From: an uncultured Candidatus Altimarinota bacterium
Lineage (GTDB): Bacteria > Patescibacteriota > Gracilibacteria > CAIRYL01
Direction: 5' to 3'
DNA length: 9,430 bases
Assembly: GCA_947311665.1 (NCBI GenBank)
Contig: CAMZLA010000060.1
Span: 1 to 9,430, forward strand
Part shown: positions 1-6,008 of the stretch, piece after piece
Layout: every line of letters starts with the position of its first letter
Numbering within the stretch: the first letter of the stretch is position 1
Program-made: the position numbers and the translations under genes
Notes under the pieces: generated by a model
The model's database searches: none
The model's input: only the letters and a program-made list of their open reading frames with translations
What the model was told of the DNA's origin: nothing

Positions 1-917
1 TAAATATCTTTTGCTCGTTGTTTTTTTGCTGCAATTTCTCGTTTTTTATCAAGTTTTTTTTTCTCTTTTTCCAACAAACGATGCAAACCATCTTTCCAAG
101 AAGAAAGTTTTGGAAGATTATTATTTATAAGAATTGAGGAAATAGGGCGAGGAGCAGGAAGTTCAAAAGTTTTTACCGGAATTATTTCTGATGATAATCC
201 AAGAAAATTTTTAATTTCTTCAACCAATTCTTTTCGAGAAGCAGAACCATCGTTTACCATGTGAAATATTTTTTCTGTTGGCAATTTTTTTTGTAAAATG
301 AGAGAAAATAAACTTTTTACTACATCAGCACAAAAAGTAGGATTTCCAAATTCATTAGCAATAATTTTTACTTGTTTTTGAGTCTTTAACATATGAACCA
401 TTTTATTCACAAAACTTTGCCCATATTCTCCTGCAAGCCAAGCCGTTCGAAGAATATAACCTTTTTCATATTCGAGAACAGATTTTTCCCCTACTAATTT
501 TCCAGATCCATATTCTTGTGCAGGATTTGTTGCATCTGTTTCAGAAAATTTTTGATCTGTTTCTCCAGAAAAAACATAATCGGTAGAAAAATGGAAAAGA
601 GGAATGTCATATTTTTTACAGATTTTTGTAATATATGCAGGTGCTAGAGCATTTACCTGAAATGCTTCTTCAGAAGTTTTTTCAAATTGTTTTTCACATT
701 TATCAACATTGGTATATGCTGCGGCATTGATCACTCCATCTATAGAGAAATTTTTTATAACCGATATCATTCCTTCTTCTACTGCCTCTTCTTTTGTAAG
801 ATCTATATTAAATCGAGAATATGGGATAATTTCTATATCATCTCTCTCCATTGCTGTATTAAAAATTTCTGCTCCCAGCATTCCCTGAGCCCCAAAAAGT
901 AAAAAAGTTTTTTTCAT
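1..917 (-). CDS. rfbD: dTDP-4-dehydrorhamnose reductase (RmlD), 3' end at window edge
   Basis: This gene makes the last enzyme of dTDP-L-rhamnose synthesis, an NAD(P)H-dependent cytoplasmic reductase that supplies rhamnose for envelope polysaccharide. My translation from ATG at 917 gives 305 codons with no stop before the left edge. Residues 9-15 form the Rossmann glycine motif (GAQGMLG), NAAAYTNVD lies at 64-72, and FSTDYVF at 110-116 is the family's active-site strand. Tyr136 and Lys140 in YGSGKLVGE are the SDR YxxxK pair, and RP..S near 257 matches the family's substrate loop. Family members are usually about 280-300 residues and the last residues are Lys-rich, so the stop is probably at or just past base 1; the two leftover bases read TA. 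It follows mutY by 70 bases and may be cotranscribed with it. I see no Shine-Dalgarno sequence. The family is clear. A related sugar-nucleotide epimerase/reductase is the only realistic alternative. Confidence 0.9.
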   Translation of the reverse strand, partial: MKKTFLLFGAQGMLGAEIFNTAMERDDIEIIPYSRFNIDLTKEEAVEEGMISVIKNFSIDGVINAAAYTNVDKCEKQFEKTSEEAFQVNALAPAYITKICKKYDIPLFHFSTDYVFSGETDQKFSETDATNPAQEYGSGKLVGEKSVLEYEKGYILRTAWLAGEYGQSFVNKMVHMLKTQKQVKIIANEFGNPTFCADVVKSLFSLILQKKLPTEKIFHMVNDGSASRKELVEEIKNFLGLSSEIIPVKTFELPAPRPISSILINNNLPKLSSWKDGLHRLLEKEKKKLDKKREIAAKKQRAKDI

Positions 918-987
918 AAATAATTTTTAATGATTTTTTTTATACAAACTGTACCATAAGACAGAGAAAAACAAATAAGAAAATTTT

Positions 988-2049
988 TTATGTTCTCATA
1001 TTTTTCAATTTCACTAAAAACTCATCAGAATAAATTTTTTCCATTGGAAGGTCCTCTATTTCTTTCCATGTAAAAAATTTTATTTTTTTTGTTTCGGGGA
1101 AAATACCAGATAAAATCTGACATCGAGAAAATCGCAAACGGGCAACTGATGAATGAAAAGAACTTTCTTTTATTTCTTCTTCCCAAAAAGGAGGACGAAC
1201 AGAAATTTCTATATTCCATTTTTTTTGTGAAATATTCTGCAAAAAATGTCTATGATTTTTTTGAGATTGTTCATTCATATTTCGCCCAAAAATAAAAAAA
1301 CCCCATATTTTTTTCCCCATTTCATCCGTTTTTTCTGTTAATAAATATTTATTATTATCTCTTAAAACTAAAACAGAAAATTCATCAGCAGAAACTCTTT
1401 TTTTCATTATTTTTTTTGGTATTTCTATTTTTTTTCCTGCATGAAAAAAAGCACATTTTTTTTGTAAAGGACAAGATTTACAATCAACTTTTTTCGCTGT
1501 ACAAAAACGAGAACCAATATCCATAAAGGCATGATTGAGAATATCTCCTTGTCCTGATGAATAGAAAGAAAATGCTTTTTTTTTGATTTCTGATTTTTTT
1601 TCGATATTCCAAACACGAGAAAAAACTCTATATAAATTTACATCAAGAGATGGAATGCTTTGTTTATATGAAAAACTACAAATAGCATGTGCCGTATACT
1701 CCCCTATTCCTGATAATTTTTCTAGTTTTTGAACATCGTTTGGAAATTTCCCATTATATTTTTTTACAATTTCTCTAGCACATTTAAGCATATTTTTTCC
1801 CCGAAAATAGAACCCCAACCCTTTGAAATATGGAAAAAACTCTTCCCAATTTGCTTGTGCTAAATGATGAACTGTTGGAAATTTTTGTATTGTTTTATTA
1901 TAAAAATTTATAACACGAGATGCTTGAGTTTGCTGTAAAAAAACTTCAGAAACCCATATTTTATATGCATCAGATGTTTCTCTCCATGGGAAAAGTCTTG
2001 CATTTTTTTTATACCAATCAATAATTTTTGCAATATTTTCTTTATTCAT
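988..2049 (-). CDS. mutY: Adenine DNA glycosylase MutY
   Basis: MutY removes adenine mispaired with 8-oxoguanine (GO repair). I chose ATG at 2049 (353 residues); a TTG at 2055 would add two residues, but ATG is the more usual start. The N-terminal HhH-GPD domain spans about 1-215. It contains LFPWR at 19-23, WVSEVFLQQTQ with catalytic Glu35, the hairpin-helix-hairpin LSGIGEYTAHAI at 112-123, and catalytic Asp136 in LDVNLYRV. The FeS ligands Cys183, 190, 193 and 199 have the exact C-x6-C-x2-C-x5-C spacing. Residues about 221-353 form the C-terminal NUDIX-like 8-oxoG recognition domain, ending with a typical FTWKEIEDLPM stretch. The usual FSH triplet of that domain is not obvious; His299 is the nearest candidate. 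Length is normal for the family. The start lies only 20 bases past the terminator of the preceding gene, so its promoter must overlap that terminator or the gene depends on read-through. Confidence 0.95.
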   Translation of the reverse strand: MNKENIAKIIDWYKKNARLFPWRETSDAYKIWVSEVFLQQTQASRVINFYNKTIQKFPTVHHLAQANWEEFFPYFKGLGFYFRGKNMLKCAREIVKKYNGKFPNDVQKLEKLSGIGEYTAHAICSFSYKQSIPSLDVNLYRVFSRVWNIEKKSEIKKKAFSFYSSGQGDILNHAFMDIGSRFCTAKKVDCKSCPLQKKCAFFHAGKKIEIPKKIMKKRVSADEFSVLVLRDNNKYLLTEKTDEMGKKIWGFFIFGRNMNEQSQKNHRHFLQNISQKKWNIEISVRPPFWEEEIKESSFHSSVARLRFSRCQILSGIFPETKKIKFFTWKEIEDLPMEKIYSDEFLVKLKNMRT

Positions 2050-2068
2050 CAACAAGGCAATATTTTAT

Positions 2069-2104
2069 AAAAAAAGAGAAGTATTATTTTTATAATACTT
2101 CTCT
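2069..2104 (-). terminator. Rho-independent terminator after the SLH gene
   Basis: The arms 2075-2087 and 2092-2104 form a perfect 13-bp stem (AGAGAAGTATTAT and its complement) around a 4-base loop. On the minus strand the stem is followed directly by a run of T (2074-2069). It sits 76 bases past the SLH stop codon and on the correct strand to end that transcript. Confidence 0.85.
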
Positions 2105-2179
2105 ACAATATCATATTTTATAATATTTTTATATTTATTTTAGAACTTTCAACTTTTTACTTTCAATCGGTGTTAAATA

Positions 2180-3178
2180 TTACTGAGCTTGACGCAGTAG
2201 AATATCGGCATATTGTTTTATTTTTTTCCCAATGGGTTGTGTAGAAGAACTATATGAATATGCAATTCCTGCTTTTTCTTTTGCTTTATTTGCATAATCT
2301 CTCAAGGCTTCATAATCTTTTTTTAGACCAAATTCATAAGCAGAAATTAAATCTTGCATTGCTAATGCTGTTTCATTTGCCGCTTTTACAATACCTGTTT
2401 CTGGTGATTCTTTTAGAGCAAGAGAAGAATAAAATGTTGCACTATCAACCTGAGCTCGAGCTTTTTTAATATCATCTTTAGAAAGAGAAAGTAACACACT
2501 TAAGAGTTCAGACTCTGTAAGTTTTAAATATTTTTGAACATTTCCCCCTTTTTGCAATATTATCAATTGATAAATTATTTCTACACATTCTCCTCGAGTA
2601 AGTTTTTTTTCTGGATATAAATTATTATTAACATCAGGAGAAATAATAAGTAATGCTCGAGAATAACTCATAAAAGATTTATACCACGCATTATTACTTA
2701 CATCGTTTGCAATATTGATTCGTGCATTATGTTTTGAAACATCATGGTTAAATGCTAGTAATGCCATTTTTAAAAATTCAGCTTTTATTACTTCTCGTGC
2801 TGGAAGAAATTTTCCAGTTTTCCCATCTCCAGAAACAATGCCTTTAGCCTTTGCTGTTGCAACAAAAGGAGCAAACCATTGATCAGAAAGAACATCTGAA
2901 AAATCTGAAGAAGAAACTGTTTGAGACGATATTCCTGCTGATTGTAAAATCATTTTTAAGGCCTCAACTCTATTAACTTTTTGATCTGGTCGAAAAGTTC
3001 CATCTTCATATCCTTTAATAATTTTAGCTCCTGCCAATGCTTCCACAGCATTATAATATTTTGATGAAGAAGGCACATCTGGGAACGATGCTGCAAAAGA
3101 ATGAGAAAAAAGAACAAGCCCCAAAATTGATATGAAAAATAATGAACTAGAGAATATATAACGAGAAAAAATATTCAT
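2180..3178 (-). CDS. Secreted protein with three SLH domains and a helical C-terminal region
   Basis: This is probably a surface protein held non-covalently on cell-wall polysaccharide by its SLH domains. Residues 1-30 are a signal peptide: Arg6, a hydrophobic stretch at 8-24, and cleavage near SFA-A. Three SLH repeats follow at about 32-78 (FPDV...GYEDGTFRPDQKVNRVEAL), 93-140 (FSDV...VIKAEFLKMAL) and 159-206 (NDVS...LTRGECVEIIYQL). Each ends with a version of the TRAE-type motif (NRVE, IKAE, TRGE). Residues 215-332 are predicted mostly helical and Lys/Ala/Glu-rich, and I do not recognise them. Family knowledge says that three SLH repeats bind secondary wall polymer, often pyruvylated; the partner is not visible here. 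The gene stands alone between two hairpins, so it is probably monocistronic. No Shine-Dalgarno sequence is visible. The domain call is confident, the role (S-layer component or anchored accessory protein) is not. Confidence 0.85.
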   Translation of the reverse strand: MNIFSRYIFSSSLFFISILGLVLFSHSFAASFPDVPSSSKYYNAVEALAGAKIIKGYEDGTFRPDQKVNRVEALKMILQSAGISSQTVSSSDFSDVLSDQWFAPFVATAKAKGIVSGDGKTGKFLPAREVIKAEFLKMALLAFNHDVSKHNARINIANDVSNNAWYKSFMSYSRALLIISPDVNNNLYPEKKLTRGECVEIIYQLIILQKGGNVQKYLKLTESELLSVLLSLSKDDIKKARAQVDSATFYSSLALKESPETGIVKAANETALAMQDLISAYEFGLKKDYEALRDYANKAKEKAGIAYSYSSSTQPIGKKIKQYADILLRQAQ

Positions 3179-3207
3179 AAAAGATAATGTGTTAAATAAA
3201 AGATAAT
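3177..3207. repeat. 12-bp direct repeat before the SLH start
   Basis: ATAAAAGATAAT occurs at 3177-3188 and again at 3196-3207, a 19-base period. The first copy overlaps the start codon of the SLH gene. It could be an operator or leader element, but the sequence is AT-rich and chance is possible. Confidence 0.4.
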
Positions 3208-3236
3208 ATTAAAAGTTTATATAAATAAAAACAGTA

Positions 3237-3267
3237 GAAAAACAGTATATGAAGTATACTGTTTTTC
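3237..3267 (-). terminator. Palindromic hairpin ending the surface-protein operon
   Basis: GAAAAACAGTATA (3237-3249) pairs perfectly with 3255-3267 around the 5-base loop TGAAG. The stem carries an A-tract on one arm and a T-tract on the other, and T-rich sequence also follows on the plus strand (3268-3279), so it could act in both directions. Lying 115 bases past the last gene of the surface-protein block, it probably terminates that transcript. Only three of the 13 pairs are G-C. The overlap with a possible promoter leaves an operator role open. Confidence 0.6.
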
Positions 3268-3282
3268 TTTCTTTTTTTTCAA
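3253..3282 (-). promoter_or_regulatory. Candidate sigma-70-like promoter for the SLH gene
   Basis: On the minus strand TTGAAA (3282-3277) is separated by 18 bases from TATACT (3258-3253); each matches the consensus at 5 of 6 positions. It would start transcription near 3246, giving a leader of roughly 68 bases. The -10 box lies inside the palindrome 3237-3267. In DNA this AT-rich such matches are common, so support is modest. Confidence 0.35.
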
Positions 3283-3381
3283 GAATCAGATATTGAAGGG
3301 TATTAAAAATCTTTTATAGCCTTATTATTTTTTTTCTTAATTTTAAATTTTTTTTAATTTTTTTTAATTATCAGATAAATT

Positions 3382-4749
3382 TTATTGTAAAATATTTTCA
3401 ACCGTATAAGTAACAATATTTTTCATTGTATCATCTGTTATAAATTCTCCTTGTTCTGCTGCAAAAAGCATGTAATAAAATGGTGCTTCATCATTTTCAT
3501 TCAACAATGTTTCCAATCCAGAAATTCTATCTGTATCATTATCAGTATTTGTATCTGCCGTATGAACAAGAGTTCCTCCCTCTTTTACAAGGAAAATATG
3601 GTTAACCGATGGATCACTTCCTGCTCCATAAACTCGTTTTACATATGCACTATATCCTCCATAATTAAACTGCAAGGTATCTGTTAAACCTCGACCATCA
3701 GCACCTAAATTTCCTGTAATGAAAAAATCTGTAATATTTGTTCCTATATTTGCAGAAAGAAAAAATATATTATTTTGAACCGATGTAAAATATCGTCCAT
3801 TTACTCCAAAAATATTATCATCAGAAATTAATGCTCCGGCAGTATATGAAATATTATTTTGTAAATTTGTATTTATAAAATTTCCATCATCATACATATC
3901 ATTTCCTCCATCTATAATTCTATCTCCATCATATCCCGTATCATATCGAATAGCATATAAATTTGGAACCCACTGTCCTAAAGTTGCTGCATTATCTGCA
4001 AAATTATCTGCAATTGCATCAATAGAAAGAGATTCAATAACATTGAAAGTTAGAGTATTTCCAGTCCATGATTGATTTTCATTTAACGCTGTTACAGTAA
4101 CAGCTATAGGACTTGAACCTGTGGTAATAACAGCATATGCCGTTGTTGCATTTTCAATAACAATATTTTGAACTGTTACACCTGATGAAAATTCAAATTG
4201 AGTTAATGGATTAAAATTATCTCCTGTAATTGTGATTGTTTCTGTTGTATCTATAGGAAGTTGAGTGGGTTGTAATAAATAAATATAAGGAAGAATAACA
4301 GCAGCTGTATCCATATCATTATCTAAAATATTCCATGATGAACCATCGCAAACATATGAATATTTGGTATCAGTATTATGATATGCTTTTCCATTATTTT
4401 CTGCATTACAACTTGGAGCAACTGCAAGATTTTCTAGTCTGAAATTAATAATTTCATTTCCTCCAAAATCAACATCGTCAGAAAAAACAAATGAATTTTT
4501 TGCATCATCAAATTGTAAAAAATGCTGAAGATTATCTCCAAAAAAGAGAGATGAAGAACCACCTTCTATAGGAATAAGAAAGTTTGAATTACCATCTTGT
4601 TCTATAACAATTATATCATCAGAGTCTTGCAATTCTGAAAAAGCAGAAACTGATAAAATCAGAAATGCTGAAGCCAAAATAGAAAAAAACAGAAAGAGAA
4701 AAAAATTTATATTTTTTTGTGCCGATTGTGTAAAAATTAGATATTTCAT
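3382..4749 (-). CDS. Secreted multi-domain surface protein: FG..L module, Cys pair, TIG-like domain, unknown C-terminal domain
   Basis: No family name can be given for the whole 455-residue protein. Residues 1-36 are a long signal peptide (hydrophobic 16-34, then VSA-F). Residues 45-110 carry the module shared with its upstream neighbours: LFFGDNLQHFL at 68-78 and FVFSDDVDFGGN at 87-98. Cys114 and Cys134, the only cysteines, bracket a G..YHNT segment and are followed by DGSSW, as in the neighbour. Residues about 152-237 resemble a TIG/IPT beta-sandwich (PYIYLLQPTQLP, TITITGDNF). Residues 242-455 are a separate domain rich in Asp, Asn, Gly and aromatics (RIIDGGNDMYDDGNF at 277-291) that I do not recognise; the acidic loops might bind calcium. 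It is the last gene of the block, 32 bases after its paralogue. Inferred role: secreted tip or binding subunit of a surface structure. No Shine-Dalgarno sequence is visible. Confidence 0.8.
   Translation of the reverse strand: MKYLIFTQSAQKNINFFLFLFFSILASAFLILSVSAFSELQDSDDIIVIEQDGNSNFLIPIEGGSSSLFFGDNLQHFLQFDDAKNSFVFSDDVDFGGNEIINFRLENLAVAPSCNAENNGKAYHNTDTKYSYVCDGSSWNILDNDMDTAAVILPYIYLLQPTQLPIDTTETITITGDNFNPLTQFEFSSGVTVQNIVIENATTAYAVITTGSSPIAVTVTALNENQSWTGNTLTFNVIESLSIDAIADNFADNAATLGQWVPNLYAIRYDTGYDGDRIIDGGNDMYDDGNFINTNLQNNISYTAGALISDDNIFGVNGRYFTSVQNNIFFLSANIGTNITDFFITGNLGADGRGLTDTLQFNYGGYSAYVKRVYGAGSDPSVNHIFLVKEGGTLVHTADTNTDNDTDRISGLETLLNENDEAPFYYMLFAAEQGEFITDDTMKNIVTYTVENILQ
4456..4491 (-). 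repeat. Near-identical 36-base copy A (FVFSD-DVDFGGN module)
   Basis: This stretch matches 5715-5750 in the neighbouring gene at 34 of 36 bases and encodes FVFSDDVDFGGN. The DNA-level match inside otherwise diverged genes points to a fairly recent duplication, gene conversion or strong constraint. Confidence 0.75.
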
Positions 4750-4781
4750 AAATATTTTGACAAGAGTTATATTGTATTATA

Positions 4782-5951
4782 TTAATATTCCAAAGTTATA
4801 TTTTCTGCCCCTAGCCATCTATATATAGATGAATCGAATACCATAGAACTTGAAGAAGCAACTGAAGAGGTATAAACAACTGCTCCATTTACAAGATATT
4901 TAAGAGTTGTACCTTCTCGAGAGAGAGATAATATATCTCCAATTGCAAAAGTCCCAAATGAACCTCGAGATACACCATTTTCATAAATATTCAATTGATT
5001 ACCATCTGATATATAAAATGCATAATCAATTGTTTGATATTGAATATCAGGATCTGAGTTATCTACTCCCATCATTGCATATCCTCCAGTAGATTGACCG
5101 TCCATATAAACAGGAGTAAATGAAAGAACAAAATCTGAATTGGCAGGAACAGTTCCAAAACTTGCCCCATGTGTCCATGCTTCATCTGCAGTAGAAGGAA
5201 TAATTTTCCCTTCAGAAGTAATCACATTTTGCACTCTTTCCCATGAAGTTTCTGCTGTTCCAGGAATAAGGGTTTGAGTATTTATTATTTCTAAAATCCC
5301 AACTCCATTACCATTCCATGTCTCATTTGTTACTCCATTATTACTGATAATAATATCAAAATTTCCAGAATCATTAATAGTTGGAGTTACATCAACTATT
5401 ATTTCTGAAGGAGAAACCACTGTTACAACTCCCAATACTCCTGTAAACCCAGGGATAATAACTGAGGAATCGAAAGAAAATCCACCACCAGAAATAGAAA
5501 GAGTTGTTGTTGTTTCTGCCTGTAGAGAAGAAGGAGAAATTGATGTAATATATGGACTTATTCCTCCTGTTGCTTCTTCATCAATTTGTTTCCAAATAGA
5601 TCCATTACAAACAAAAGAGTTATCATTTGTTGTATTATGATATAAACGACCTGATGAATTTGTTTCACACACAGGTGCATTTGCTAAATTTTCTATTCGC
5701 ATATCGAGAAGTTGATTTCCTCCAAAATCAACATTATCAGAAAAAACAAAAATATTTCTATCTGCATCCCATTTCAAAAAATGAGAAAGATTTTCTCCAA
5801 AATAAAGAGTTACATCATCATTCACTCCTCCATCAATAATAAATTCATTTAAAGAATCTCCTTCAAAGATAACAATATCATCAACTTCTCCAAGGGCAGA
5901 AGAAGTTGCAAGAGAAAGGAATAACATCGCTGGTATAAGTATTTTTTTCAT
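4782..5951 (-). CDS. Secreted multi-domain surface protein with concanavalin-like C-terminal domain
   Basis: This is the 389-residue paralogue of the following gene. Residues 1-21 are a signal peptide (MKKILIPAMLFLSLATSSALG), with cleavage near 20-22. The shared module lies at 36-90 (VTLYFGENLSHFLKWDA, then FVFSDNVDFGGN). Cys95 and Cys115 are the only cysteines and have the same spacing as in the paralogue. They are joined by GRLYHNT and followed by NGSIW. Residues 132-222 look like a TIG/IPT domain (PYITSISPSSL, TLSISGGGF). Residues 235-389 resemble a concanavalin/LamG-like sandwich: a Trp-Glu strand, YAFYISDGNQLNIYENG, then the back-sheet pattern LSLSREGTTLKYLVNG. Such domains often bind glycans, but no binding site can be assigned here. 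It lies 57 bases past the large fibre gene with no terminator between, so it is probably in the same operon. Inferred role: extracellular binding subunit. Confidence 0.8.
   Translation of the reverse strand: MKKILIPAMLFLSLATSSALGEVDDIVIFEGDSLNEFIIDGGVNDDVTLYFGENLSHFLKWDADRNIFVFSDNVDFGGNQLLDMRIENLANAPVCETNSSGRLYHNTTNDNSFVCNGSIWKQIDEEATGGISPYITSISPSSLQAETTTTLSISGGGFSFDSSVIIPGFTGVLGVVTVVSPSEIIVDVTPTINDSGNFDIIISNNGVTNETWNGNGVGILEIINTQTLIPGTAETSWERVQNVITSEGKIIPSTADEAWTHGASFGTVPANSDFVLSFTPVYMDGQSTGGYAMMGVDNSDPDIQYQTIDYAFYISDGNQLNIYENGVSRGSFGTFAIGDILSLSREGTTLKYLVNGAVVYTSSVASSSSMVFDSSIYRWLGAENITLEY
5715..5750 (-). repeat. Near-identical 36-base copy B (FVFSD-NVDFGGN module)
   Basis: This is the partner of 4456-4491, differing at two bases, but it encodes FVFSDNVDFGGN preceded by an Ile codon region unlike copy A. 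It lies in the paralogous gene about 1.26 kb away. Confidence 0.7.
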
Positions 5952-6008
5952 ATAATATTTTGTAATATGTGTATTTTTTATTTTTTTATTTTTTTCTATT
6001 ACATCTCA

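Noticed and set aside
687..902. Plus-strand open frame of 71 codons
   Set aside because: It is antisense to the clearly coding rfbD and its translation is a Phe/Ile/Cys-rich string with no family resemblance.
3330..3381. AT-rich run with AATTTTTTTT repeated, considered as an origin or AT-rich binding region
   Set aside because: It has only two imperfect copies, no DnaA-box-like sequences are visible nearby, and it is explained by low-complexity intergenic DNA.
4757..4785. Plus-strand perfect -35 box TTGACA with TATATT or TATTAA at 15 or 17 bases
   Set aside because: It would transcribe antisense into the 389-residue gene with no plus-strand gene ahead. In DNA this AT-rich a match is weak evidence.
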